Made by a program: the position numbers and the translations under genes. Below, in pieces: positions 7,941-15,875 of a DNA stretch of 16,314 nt. The notes beneath the pieces are model-generated. The model was not told the DNA's origin and ran no database searches. It saw only the letters and a program-made list of their open reading frames with translations. The stretch comes from Bacteroidales bacterium (GTDB taxonomy: Bacteria; Bacteroidota; Bacteroidia; Bacteroidales; DTU049). The DNA is taken from positions 1 through 16,314 of the forward strand of contig JAHDSP010000329.1 in the NCBI GenBank assembly GCA_018432645.1, given 5' to 3'. How positions within the stretch are numbered: position 1 is the stretch's first letter; each line of letters begins with the position of its first letter.

Positions 7941-8045
7941 CTTACGCCAAGTCTCACTATCTTTCTATCTCCAATCACCCATCACCTATCACTTATCACT
8001 TATCAACTTCTTCGCCTTGTCTCCCACTCACCAACTCACCACTTA
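7941..8045 (-). repeat. Low-complexity repeat tract with five tandem heptamers, overlapping the end of rimO
   Basis: On the plus strand five consecutive 7-mers occur at 7972-8006: CAATCAC, CCATCAC, CTATCAC, TTATCAC, TTATCAA (consensus ytATCAC). They are flanked by two related ~20-mers, CTTACGCCAAGTCTCAC at 7941-7957 and CTTCGCCTTGTCTCCC at about 8010-8025. Further degenerate ACTCACC units run to about 8045. The minus strand, the coding strand of rimO, is therefore almost free of C. The rimO stop codon (7996-7998) falls inside the fourth heptamer. The composition differs visibly from the surrounding AT-rich DNA. Confidence 0.75.
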
Positions 8046-9309
8046 GATCAAAATTACCAGCATCATTTATATAAACATCCACGACTTGTCCACTTTGTAG
8101 TTCAATATTTGAATTAACAAACACTACTTGATCTATCTCTGGAGCATCCCATTGGCTACGAGCTTCAAATAAGTTATCATCGAGTTTATCATCTATCATT
8201 ACTTTTAAGTTTTTCCCTATTAGAGATCTATTCCTAGATAGAGATAATTCTGCATGGAGATCCATTAACTCTTGAGTTCTTTTAATTTTTAATTTATCAC
8301 CATGTTGAGGTAATAAAGCTGCTGATGTATTTTCTTCAATAGAATATTCGAATATACCCATTCGTTCGAAATTCATTTCTTTAATAAAATTCTTTAATTT
8401 ATTGAACTCTTTATTAGTCTCTAATGGATAGCCAGCAATGAAATCTGTACGTATTGCTAAATCAGCAATAGAAGTTCTCAAAATTTTTATTAGATTGGTA
8501 ATAGCTTCTTGTCCAAAAGGACGACGCATATTATCTAGAATTTTATCATCGCAATGCTGCAGAGGTAAATGTATATATGGCACTATTGATTTATGAGCAT
8601 TATAAACATCTATTAGCTCCATAGGAAAATTAATCGGATAAGTATATAAAAGTCTAATCCATGAGAATAGATTTAATGAAGCTAAAGTGTCTAATAGTTC
8701 TGGTAATTTTTGTTTATGATAAATATCTATACCATAATATGTAGTATCCTGAGCTATTAGAATAAGTTCTTTCACACCTTTATGTGCGAGATTTTTAGCT
8801 TCATTTATTAAATCTTCCATAGGAATAGATTTATAAGCTCCTCTGATCATCGGAATAGTACAAAAAGAGCATGAGTGGTCGCACCCATCAGCAATTTTTA
8901 AATAAGCATAATGATTAGGTGTAGACAAAATACGATCATTAGTAATATTAACATTTTGATTTTGTGTTAAAGTTTTTACTAATTTGTCATATTCACTAAG
9001 CCCAAATATCATATCAATATCAGGAAGATTGTCCAATAAATCTTTTTTATATAATTGAGCCATACAACCCGTAACAATAATTTTTTCTATCAATCCTTGC
9101 TTTTTCAATTCTATATAATCGAGAATTGTATTGATAGTTTCTTCTTTAGCGGGTAAAATAAAAGAGCAAGTATTAATGATTATATAATCTGCCACTTCTT
9201 TTTCATGCTCGACAATAAAAGAATATGAAAGAGCAGATGCTAATTTTTCACTATCTACTTGATTTTTAGGACAGCCAAGAGTAATTATTGATAAAGATTT
9301 CTTTGTCAT
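7996..9309 (-). CDS. rimO: Ribosomal protein uS12 methylthiotransferase RimO
   Basis: A radical-SAM methylthiotransferase that adds a methylthio group to the conserved aspartate of ribosomal protein uS12 using two [4Fe-4S] clusters. The 437-residue protein opens with SIITLGCPKNQVDSEKL, the RimO (not MiaB) form of the UPF0004 domain. Cluster cysteines are C13, C48 and C82. The radical-SAM triad is C143, C147 and C150 in DGCDHSCSFCTIP. A TRAM-type C-terminal domain follows. The start overlaps the stop of ftsY by four bases (9306-9309), indicating translational coupling. The last residues after DLSGE (VSGRQGEEVDK) are encoded by the repeat tract and are not expected of the family, so the natural C-terminus seems to have been extended by about eleven residues. 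Confidence 0.96.
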   Translation of the reverse strand: MTKKSLSIITLGCPKNQVDSEKLASALSYSFIVEHEKEVADYIIINTCSFILPAKEETINTILDYIELKKQGLIEKIIVTGCMAQLYKKDLLDNLPDIDMIFGLSEYDKLVKTLTQNQNVNITNDRILSTPNHYAYLKIADGCDHSCSFCTIPMIRGAYKSIPMEDLINEAKNLAHKGVKELILIAQDTTYYGIDIYHKQKLPELLDTLASLNLFSWIRLLYTYPINFPMELIDVYNAHKSIVPYIHLPLQHCDDKILDNMRRPFGQEAITNLIKILRTSIADLAIRTDFIAGYPLETNKEFNKLKNFIKEMNFERMGIFEYSIEENTSAALLPQHGDKLKIKRTQELMDLHAELSLSRNRSLIGKNLKVMIDDKLDDNLFEARSQWDAPEIDQVVFVNSNIELQSGQVVDVYINDAGNFDLSGELVSGRQGEEVDK

Positions 9310-10250
9310 GATAATAAGCTATCTACAAATATTTTTGCGTCAAAAAGTTGTAAATCGTCGAGTTTTTCACCCACTCCAATATATTTGATAGGTATTTTTA
9401 ATTCATCAGCTATGGCTACTACAATGCCGCCTTTAGCAGTACCGTCTAATTTTGTTAGAGCAATAGCATTTACATTTGTTATTGATAGGAATTGTTTAGC
9501 TTGCTCAATAGCATTCTGTCCAGTAGAAGCATCTAAAACCAATAAAACTTCATGAGGAGCTTCAGGAATAATTTTTTTAATTACCCTATTTATTTTACCA
9601 AGCTCGTTCATTAGATTTGTTTTATTATGCAATCTGCCAGCAGTATCTATGATAGCCACATCATAATCTTTTGATTTTGCTATATTTACAGTCTCGTAAG
9701 CTACAGCTCCTGGATCTACATTCATACCACGTTCTACAATATCTACACCTACTTTTTCTGCCCATAATTTTAATTGCTCTACAGCAGCAGCTCTGAAAGT
9801 ATCTGCAGCGCCTAAAACAACTTTTCGATTAGCATTTTTAAATTGATATGCTAATTTACCTATTGTTGTCGTTTTGCCAACGCCATTGACACCAACTACC
9901 AAAATTACATAAGGTTTGGCATCACTGTCTTCGATTTTTGGCATATTTGCTAAGCTTTGCTCTAAAATCTCTCTAATACTAGATTTAATAATTCCATCCA
10001 ACTCAGTATTAGATGTATACCTGGTTTGCTTAGCTTTTGCTTCTATTAAATCAATAATTTTAATAGTAGTTTTGATGCCTACATCTGCTTCTATCAAAAT
10101 CTCTTCCAACTCATCTAATAATTCATCATCTACAGAGGTTTTACCAACAATGAGACGATGTATTTTACTAAATAAATTGTTTTTGGTAGGTTCTAATCCC
10201 TTATCTAAAGAATCTTTTGTATTTTTTTTAAAAATATTAAATAAACTCAT
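9306..10250 (-). CDS. ftsY: Signal recognition particle receptor FtsY
   Basis: SRP receptor GTPase that receives ribosome-nascent chain complexes from Ffh/4.5S RNA and passes them to the SecYEG translocon; cytoplasmic and membrane-associated. The 314-residue protein has a short N-terminal region (about 25 residues, MSLFNIFKKN) in place of the long acidic A domain of E. coli, as in many Bacteroidota. Then come the helical N domain and the G domain: GVNGVGKTTT (120-129), DTFRAAA (150-156), DTAGR (202-206), TKLDG (266-270) and GVGEKLDDL near the end. The DTFRAAA and GVGE forms separate FtsY from Ffh, and the C-terminal M domain of Ffh is absent. It is first in the ftsY-rimO operon; the stop TGA overlaps the rimO ATG. 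Confidence 0.97.
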   Translation of the reverse strand: MSLFNIFKKNTKDSLDKGLEPTKNNLFSKIHRLIVGKTSVDDELLDELEEILIEADVGIKTTIKIIDLIEAKAKQTRYTSNTELDGIIKSSIREILEQSLANMPKIEDSDAKPYVILVVGVNGVGKTTTIGKLAYQFKNANRKVVLGAADTFRAAAVEQLKLWAEKVGVDIVERGMNVDPGAVAYETVNIAKSKDYDVAIIDTAGRLHNKTNLMNELGKINRVIKKIIPEAPHEVLLVLDASTGQNAIEQAKQFLSITNVNAIALTKLDGTAKGGIVVAIADELKIPIKYIGVGEKLDDLQLFDAKIFVDSLLS

Positions 10251-10266
10251 ATTTAAAAATTTTTTG

Positions 10267-10274
10267 CAAAATTA
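10267..10274 (-). promoter_or_regulatory. -7 promoter box of ftsY-rimO
   Basis: The reverse strand reads TAATTTTG followed by C, an exact TAnnTTTG match, ending 16 bases before the ftsY ATG at 10250. This predicts a very short leader of about ten bases. No clear -33 TTTG was found. Confidence 0.5.
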
Positions 10275-10390
10275 CAAATAAAATAAGGTTTAAATAAATA
10301 ATGCTCATTTTCTATTATTAACTTTAATAGAGAGAACAGATACAATTTATTAATTACCAATTTTAAACATTTAAAATTCTATAGAAACAT

Positions 10391-10543
10391 TCATTTATAA
10401 CATAAAAGTAAAGAAACACTAAATGCTTTACCCAATCCCATCTGTGGAATAAACTTGGACAAATAACTGCCTAATTGAGCACCTACTACTGAGCCGATAG
10501 TGATCCAAAGTCCTTGTTTAAGATTGATATTTTTATTATAAAT
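10391..10543 (-). pseudogene. Relic of a TauE/SafE-family (DUF81) membrane permease
   Basis: The stretch between ftsY and the next gene holds a decayed coding piece on the minus strand. From about 10534 the translation is NINLKQGLWITIGSVVGAQ, going on through LGSYLSKFIPQMGLGKAFSV and ending SLLLCYK at a TGA (10391-10393). The pattern (basic residue, GLWI..GSVVGAQLG, a second SK-x-IP turn, then KAF and a hydrophobic end) is the C-terminal signature of TauE/SafE sulfite-exporter-like permeases. No start codon exists; an in-frame stop lies just upstream (10544-10546) and no other parts of the gene are visible nearby. What remains is about 50 codons of a protein normally around 250 residues, so it is a leftover and not a working gene. 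The rest of 10251-10603 holds only promoters. Confidence 0.7.
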
Positions 10544-10551
10544 TTATTTCA

Positions 10552-10583
10552 TTTGATTGAAATTCTATTTTTTAGTAATTTTG
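10552..10583 (+). promoter_or_regulatory. Promoter of the 10604 secreted-protein gene (TTTG-N20-TAATTTTG)
   Basis: TTTG at 10552-10555 and TAATTTTG at 10576-10583 are separated by 20 bases, very close to the Bacteroidetes consensus. This is the best-formed promoter in the window together with that at 3452. The -7 box ends 20 bases before the ATG at 10604. Confidence 0.7.
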
Positions 10584-10603
10584 TAAGAATAATCTAAAAA
10601 ATT

Positions 10604-11455
10604 ATGAAAAAATTATTTTTATTATTGTTAATAAATATTTATATATATTTGAGCTTAAGCTCACAAGAAGTCAAATTAGCTACCCCAGAACAGTTTAAAA
10701 AATTCCTTACTACAACGACGTATGTCGTGAAAACAGATAATCCTTTTAGTGATTTCAATAATGTGATAGAGGAATCTATGAGTAAAGTATGGACATTAAC
10801 CAAATATAAAATCATCAGTACTAAAGAATTTGAAAATCTAAAAACTAATCCAGCAAACTCTTTTATCTTTTTATCAGAGGCTGTTTTCACTCAAAATAAA
10901 GAAACCATTTCACTAGATATATTAAACATCACATTAGGCACCAAATCTGGTAATCTCAATCTCATGCCAGATTTAGGTTCAGCTCCATTAGCTTACTTAC
11001 TAGTAGATGCCGAAAGCGAAGAAATAGAGGAACAATATCTATATTTCATCCCTGGCATTCTCAGATTTTTTCAATATAACATTAAATATCAGGCTAATCA
11101 GTCTAAGGTAGTAGATTTGGATAAATTAGCTAATAAAAACTTACTTGCAAATAAAACACTTTATATATGTTCAGATAATTTAGCAATGGATGTAAATAGT
11201 ATAGAAAAAATTGCTAATATTTATTCTGGGGAAGTAAAAATAGCTAACAAAGAAGACATATATAATACACTATTAAATGGTGATAGTAAAGCAGCTGTAG
11301 CTTTAGCTATAAAAACTAATGACAAAATTGGCCTTAATTGTTTCAAATTTATCATTGATGCTAATACGGGAGCTCTGATTTATTATGCTATTCAGGAGGT
11401 TAAAAGCAAAGATCAAGATGGTTTCACAGCAAGTGATTTTAAAAAATTGTTATAA
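10604..11455 (+). CDS. Secreted/periplasmic protein of unknown function
   Basis: I do not recognise this 283-residue protein. It starts with a classic Sec signal peptide: MKK, a run of Leu/Ile/Tyr to about residue 18, then SLSSQ where signal peptidase I could cut near residues 20-21. No lipobox cysteine is seen, so it is probably periplasmic or released. The mature part looks like a mixed alpha/beta fold with no cysteine-rich, repeat or catalytic motif I can name. Segments such as YKIISTKEFENLKTNPANSF and, near the end, FKFIIDANTGALIYY suggest beta strands flanked by helices. It carries only two cysteines (in LYICSD and LNCFKF). It has its own good promoter and is followed after 100 bases by uvrA, which has a separate promoter, so context gives no clue to its role. 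ATG 10604 is the natural start, placed directly before the signal peptide. Confidence 0.85.
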   Translation: MKKLFLLLLINIYIYLSLSSQEVKLATPEQFKKFLTTTTYVVKTDNPFSDFNNVIEESMSKVWTLTKYKIISTKEFENLKTNPANSFIFLSEAVFTQNKETISLDILNITLGTKSGNLNLMPDLGSAPLAYLLVDAESEEIEEQYLYFIPGILRFFQYNIKYQANQSKVVDLDKLANKNLLANKTLYICSDNLAMDVNSIEKIANIYSGEVKIANKEDIYNTLLNGDSKAAVALAIKTNDKIGLNCFKFIIDANTGALIYYAIQEVKSKDQDGFTASDFKKLL

Positions 11456-11543
11456 TTGTTTTATTGGTTCTATAACGTTTTATTAATATTATTTCAAGAA
11501 GTTTTTTCATAACAATTTTTTTTCCTAATTTTATATTATAAAC

Positions 11544-11551
11544 TATTTTTG
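11544..11551 (+). promoter_or_regulatory. -7 promoter box of uvrA, only four bases before the ATG
   Basis: TATTTTTG followed by C matches TAnnTTTG exactly. Its last base is four bases from the uvrA ATG at 11556, whereas the other units here have 16 to 29 bases. Transcription started from this box would begin at or inside the first codons, which implies a leaderless mRNA. Confidence 0.5.
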
Positions 11552-11555
11552 CAAA

Positions 11556-14387
11556 ATGATGAAAGATTTTAACTATAAAGAAATATTGATAGAAGGTGCC
11601 AGATCTAATAACCTTAAAAATATCACTTTGAGTATACCTAAACGTAAAATCACAGTTGTAACTGGCTTATCAGGCTCTGGTAAAACTTCATTAGCCTTCG
11701 ATACGATATATGCAGAGGGACAGAGAAAATATGTAGAGAGCCTCAGTGCATATGCTAGACAATTTTTAGGAAAAATAATGAAACCAGATGTGGACAAAAT
11801 CACTGGTCTCTCACCAGCAATAGCTATCAGACAATTCTCTGCTAATGTGAATCCACGCTCCACCGTTGGTACTATTACAGAGATATATGATTATCTCAAA
11901 ATTTTGTACACTAGAATTGGCAAAACATTTAGTCCTATTTCTGGCAGAGAAGTGAAACATTACAAAGTAGAAGATGTAGTATCGTATGTAATGTCTTTTC
12001 CTGATAAAAGTAGATTTTTTATAGTAGCTCCATATATAAATATTAATGGTAGAGACGTGAATGAGCAGCTGGAGCTATGGCATATAAATGGATATAGTAG
12101 AGTATTATCAGATAATAATATTTATCTCATCAGAGATCTGCTAGATGATAATAAAAAATTGTCTAAAATAGAGCCTGATAATTTATTTTTATTAGTTGAT
12201 AGACTCACAAAAACTGATGATGAAGATTTCACATTCAGACTAAAAGATAGTATACAATCAGCATTTTTTGAAGGTGATGGCAAAATATATATCGTCATTT
12301 TGAGCGGTGAAGAGAGAAAATGGGTAGAGTTTTCTAATAAATTTGAACTAGATGGCATGCGTTTCACTATTCCAGATGTTAATTTTTTCAGTTATACATC
12401 ACCATATGGTGCCTGCCCTGTATGTGAAGGCTATGGCACTGTAGTAGATATAGCAGAGCATTTAGTAATACCAGATCCTAATTTATCAATTTATGAAGGG
12501 GCAGTGGCTCCATGGCGTGGCGAAAAGATGAGTGAATGGCAGAAATATTTTATCGCATATTCTAAAAAATATAATTTCCCTATTCATAAACCATATAAAG
12601 ACCTCACAGAAGAGGAAAAAGATCTTTTGTGGAATGGACGAGAAGATTTAGAAGGTATTAACAGTTTTTTTAAAATGCTAGAAGAGAATACATACAAAAT
12701 ACAATACCGTGTGATGCTTTCTAGATATAGAGACAAAACAATTTGTAGAGCTTGTAAAGGCACTAGGTTAAGAAAAGAAACTCAATATGTAAAAGTTTAT
12801 GGATATTCTTTACCAGATTTATTAATGATGCAAATAGATCAAATGCAAAACATCATAGGATCATGGCAGTTTACTGATGTAGAGCTAGAGCAAGTGAAAT
12901 ATATCTTGAAAGAATTAAATACTAGAATAGACTATCTGATAGAAGTGGGATTGCCATATGTAACGCTTAATAGAGGTATGAATACACTGTCTGGTGGAGA
13001 AATACAAAGAGTATATTTGAGTAGAGCACTTGGCTCTACAATGACAGATACTTTATATGTACTCGATGAACCTACTGTAGGTCTGCATCCACGTGATACA
13101 CAGAAATTAATTGAAATATTAAAAAAACTTAGAGATGAGGGTAATACTATCATAGTGGTAGAGCATGATGGAGATATAATAAGAGCTTGCGATTGGATAG
13201 TGGATCTAGGTCCTAAAGCTGGTAGCGAAGGTGGCGAAATAGTCTTCTCTGGTCCACTAGAGCAATTGTATAATAATCCTAATAGTTTCACTGCTAAATA
13301 TTTGAATGATCCTTTACGAGAGGTAACTCCAAAAAATAAATTTTCTTTTTTTGGACCCAACAATAGTTTTATAGAATTCATAGGTGCTAATAAAAATAAT
13401 CTAAAAGACCTTAGTATAAAAATACCAATAAATGAAATAACTGCTGTCGTCGGTGTCAGTGGTTCGGGTAAATCTACCTTGATTGTAGATGAATTATATG
13501 AGGAGTTTAATAATTTTTTAAAGCATTCAGATAATGAAACCACAAAATTAAGTGGTGAATTTAGATCAATTAAAAATGTAGTGCTAATAGATCAATCTCC
13601 AATCTCTCGTTCTACTAGATCAAATCCAATAACTTTTTTAAAGATATTTGATTATATTAGAGAGCTATATAGTCTAATGCCTTTATCTATTCAACGAGGT
13701 TACAAACCGAGCACTTTCTCTTTTAATACAGAAGGAGGGCGTTGTGAAACCTGCAAAGGCGATGGATACATAATTATAGAAATGCAATTCATGGCAGATG
13801 TTAAAATTCCTTGTGAAGATTGTCATGGCAAAAGATTTAAAGATGATGTGCTAGAGGTTACATTTGGTCAAAAAAATATTTATGATATTCTAAAAATGAC
13901 TATAGATGATGCTTATAATTTTTTTAAGTATCAGCATAGTTTTGCTAAAAATAAAAAAATAGAGAATTTGATTACTCAAACTTTAAATGGATTAGAACTG
14001 CTTAGAAAAGTAGGTCTTGGATATCTGAAAATGGGACAATCTACTGATACTTTGTCTGGCGGTGAAGCACAAAGACTAAAACTAGCTAGTTATATAGGCA
14101 CTGGCAACAAAATGGATAAAACCTTGTTTATCTTTGACGAACCTACAACTGGCTTGCATTATTATGATGTAGATATGCTATTCAAAAGTCTAAAAGAACT
14201 AATACTCAAAGGCCACACTATATGCTATATCGAGCATAATGTAGAATTAATAAAACGAGCAGATTGGGTGATAGAGCTTGGTCCAGAAGGTGGCGACCAG
14301 GGTGGTTATTTGATTTTTCAAGGTAATATAGAAGATTTTTTGAAATCTGATACGATTACCACTAAATATTTGAATAAAGCGAATTAG
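11556..14387 (+). CDS. uvrA: Excinuclease ABC subunit A (UvrA)
   Basis: DNA-damage sensor of nucleotide excision repair; the UvrA dimer finds bulky lesions and loads UvrB. The 943-residue protein has both ABC modules. The first has Walker A GLSGSGKT (37-44), the split zinc-binding pairs CPVC (287-290) and CRAC (397-400), signature LSGGE (478-482) and Walker B VLDEPTVGLHP. The second has Walker A GVSGSGKS (633-640), zinc pairs CETC (730-733) and CEDC (753-756), LSGGE (833-837) and FIFDEPTTGLH. EGQRKYVESLSAYARQFL is the UvrA fingerprint. Nothing is truncated and length is normal. ATG-ATG gives two possible starts (11556 or 11559); the -7 box lies immediately upstream. No SOS-type operator (LexA box) was recognised in the short upstream region. 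It stops at TAG. Confidence 0.98.
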   Translation: MMKDFNYKEILIEGARSNNLKNITLSIPKRKITVVTGLSGSGKTSLAFDTIYAEGQRKYVESLSAYARQFLGKIMKPDVDKITGLSPAIAIRQFSANVNPRSTVGTITEIYDYLKILYTRIGKTFSPISGREVKHYKVEDVVSYVMSFPDKSRFFIVAPYININGRDVNEQLELWHINGYSRVLSDNNIYLIRDLLDDNKKLSKIEPDNLFLLVDRLTKTDDEDFTFRLKDSIQSAFFEGDGKIYIVILSGEERKWVEFSNKFELDGMRFTIPDVNFFSYTSPYGACPVCEGYGTVVDIAEHLVIPDPNLSIYEGAVAPWRGEKMSEWQKYFIAYSKKYNFPIHKPYKDLTEEEKDLLWNGREDLEGINSFFKMLEENTYKIQYRVMLSRYRDKTICRACKGTRLRKETQYVKVYGYSLPDLLMMQIDQMQNIIGSWQFTDVELEQVKYILKELNTRIDYLIEVGLPYVTLNRGMNTLSGGEIQRVYLSRALGSTMTDTLYVLDEPTVGLHPRDTQKLIEILKKLRDEGNTIIVVEHDGDIIRACDWIVDLGPKAGSEGGEIVFSGPLEQLYNNPNSFTAKYLNDPLREVTPKNKFSFFGPNNSFIEFIGANKNNLKDLSIKIPINEITAVVGVSGSGKSTLIVDELYEEFNNFLKHSDNETTKLSGEFRSIKNVVLIDQSPISRSTRSNPITFLKIFDYIRELYSLMPLSIQRGYKPSTFSFNTEGGRCETCKGDGYIIIEMQFMADVKIPCEDCHGKRFKDDVLEVTFGQKNIYDILKMTIDDAYNFFKYQHSFAKNKKIENLITQTLNGLELLRKVGLGYLKMGQSTDTLSGGEAQRLKLASYIGTGNKMDKTLFIFDEPTTGLHYYDVDMLFKSLKELILKGHTICYIEHNVELIKRADWVIELGPEGGDQGGYLIFQGNIEDFLKSDTITTKYLNKAN

Positions 14388-14660
14388 ACATTAGATTAAT
14401 AAAAAATTTTTTGAATTAGTTGTTAAAGCAATAACTAAATTATTACTGTGAATGTATCAGTAAAAGTAATATTTCTTATAAATGTAATTTGATATGTTTT
14501 AAAAAATATCTAATTAAATCTTCCATTTTCATCTATAAATATCAAGCAAAATCTGTGCCGGGGAAATACAGTATTAATTTAAGCAGATAATTAATTTTAA
14601 AATTATTCTATCAATCTATGAATTTTGTAAAACTTTATCTAAAATATTTGACAATTTAAA

Positions 14661-14688
14661 CTATATTAAACTGTATTAAACTATTAAA
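14661..14688 (+). repeat. Short 10-bp tandem repeat
   Basis: CTATATTAAA, CTGTATTAAA and CTATTAAA follow each other directly, preceded by a weaker unit ACAATTTAAA (14651-14660). The period is one helical turn and the tract lies about 65-90 bases before the -7 box of the WecA-like gene. It may be chance in AT-rich DNA. Confidence 0.45.
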
Positions 14689-14753
14689 CCACATAAACAA
14701 CACTCCACTATTCAAACTTTTTTATTTACTAACTTTATATTAAATATTTGTTA

Positions 14754-14761
14754 TAAATTTG
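14754..14761 (+). promoter_or_regulatory. -7 promoter box of the WecA-like gene
   Basis: TAAATTTG matches TAnnTTTG exactly and ends 19 bases before the ATG at 14781. No good TTTG lies at the -33 distance. Confidence 0.45.
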
Positions 14762-14780
14762 ATTTTATTTTTATTATTTT

Positions 14781-15875
14781 ATGTTTTTTAATATTTATTA
14801 CCTCTACCTTCTTTTATTTATTTGCTCGTTATTATTAAGTATAATTTTAAATTTTTTGCTAATAAACTTTGCAAAAAGATTAAAAAAAGACAAATTGAAA
14901 ATTAACCAAGAAAGATGGACTAATGAACATACTCCTACATTAGGAGGTACAGCTTTTTTTATTATTTTTTTACTTGCAATTATTTTTTTAAATTATTATA
15001 GTATTTATAAAGGGTTTCAAATAAATTTAAAAGAAATAATATTTGTAATATTTGGTGCATCTCTATCATATTTACTAGGATTATTCGATGATATATTTTA
15101 TTTAAACCCAATTATTAAATTCCTCATTCAGCTGATTATTAGCATTATAATGATTATCGGTGGAATAAGTATTAATGTTTTTGATAGTATATGGATTAAT
15201 TATTTATTAACTGTATTATGGATAATAGGTATAATGAATGCTACAAATTTATTAGATAATATGGATGGCACTGCTGCAATTAGTGTGATTGGAATAGGAG
15301 GGACTATTTTATCGATTTGTCTATTAAATAATATAACTACAATAAATGTGGCTTCTTTATTAATAATCATTGGTATTTTAGTAGGATTTCTGATATTTAA
15401 CTGGCCAAAAGCTAAAATTTATATGGGAGATAGCGGTAGTCAGTTTTTGGGGTTTATAATAGCTATGTGGGGTATTAAATACATTTGGAATCTAGACTTT
15501 CTATTGCCTAATACTACTTATCATTGGATAGTACCTTTTATTTTAATTGCAGTCATATATTGTTTACCTATTCTGGACACTTCTATTACTTTTTTAAAAA
15601 GAATATTGCATCATAGATCACCATTATTAGGAGGTAAAGATCATACGACACATCATCTAGTATATTTAGGCTTTACTAATACTCAAGTTTTATTATTAAT
15701 GATATTTATATCTATGTTAAATTTTTTGGTTAGTTATTATTTTATAAATAACATTAATCAATTAAATAGTTTCTTTTATTTAGGAATATTTACATATTTA
15801 ATTATTATCTTTGCTTTTCTTTTATATGCGTCTTTTACCCATATAGAAAAATCGTATCATAATGAAAAAAATTAA
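14781..15875 (+). CDS. WecA/TagO/MraY-type polyprenyl-phosphate sugar-1-phosphate transferase
   Basis: Integral inner-membrane enzyme of glycosyltransferase family 4 that moves a HexNAc-1-phosphate from its UDP-sugar to undecaprenyl phosphate, the first lipid-linked step of a surface glycan. The 364-residue protein has about ten to eleven membrane segments. Family motifs are in order: HTPTLGG (50-56), LFDD (101-104, Mg-binding aspartates), NATNLLDNMDG (153-163), MGDSGSQFLG (215-224) and GGKDHTTHHL (284-293). The last is the form found in WecA-like proteins (GGxDHxxHRL); MraY enzymes carry a different HHHxE-type loop here, so this is most likely not the peptidoglycan MraY. The UDP-sugar is unknown, GlcNAc by analogy. 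The last 14 bases overlap the following lytic transglycosylase gene, so the two are probably co-transcribed. Base composition is even more AT-rich than the neighbours, as expected for a Leu/Ile/Phe-rich membrane protein. Confidence 0.9.
   Translation: MFFNIYYLYLLLFICSLLLSIILNFLLINFAKRLKKDKLKINQERWTNEHTPTLGGTAFFIIFLLAIIFLNYYSIYKGFQINLKEIIFVIFGASLSYLLGLFDDIFYLNPIIKFLIQLIISIIMIIGGISINVFDSIWINYLLTVLWIIGIMNATNLLDNMDGTAAISVIGIGGTILSICLLNNITTINVASLLIIIGILVGFLIFNWPKAKIYMGDSGSQFLGFIIAMWGIKYIWNLDFLLPNTTYHWIVPFILIAVIYCLPILDTSITFLKRILHHRSPLLGGKDHTTHHLVYLGFTNTQVLLLMIFISMLNFLVSYYFINNINQLNSFFYLGIFTYLIIIFAFLLYASFTHIEKSYHNEKN

Larger units (their letters stand above)
14388..14780. other. 393-base non-coding stretch between uvrA and the WecA-like gene
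   Basis: No gene, tRNA or known RNA is recognised on either strand. It contains a small hairpin (14416-14424 TTAGTTGTT with 14430-14438, one G-U pair) without a T tail, a second short inverted repeat (TTACTG with CAGTAA, about 14442-14463), a single GC-rich patch (GTGCCGGGGAAA near 14556-14567), a short 10-bp repeat tract (14661-14688) and the promoter of the next gene. Three-frame reading of both strands gives only fragments of under 20 codons. Confidence 0.6.

Noticed and set aside
7972..8006. The tandem heptamers considered as a CRISPR array or phage attachment site
   Set aside because: The units are 7 bases with no spacers, there are no cas genes, and there is no integrase or tRNA nearby.
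12932..13543. A 203-codon minus-strand open frame inside uvrA
   Set aside because: It lies entirely antisense to conserved UvrA motifs (LSGGE, Walker B, second Walker A) and so is a shadow.
14781..15875. Assignment as peptidoglycan MraY
   Set aside because: The C-terminal motif is GGKDHTTHHL, the WecA/TagO-type form, and no mur or fts division-cluster genes surround it.
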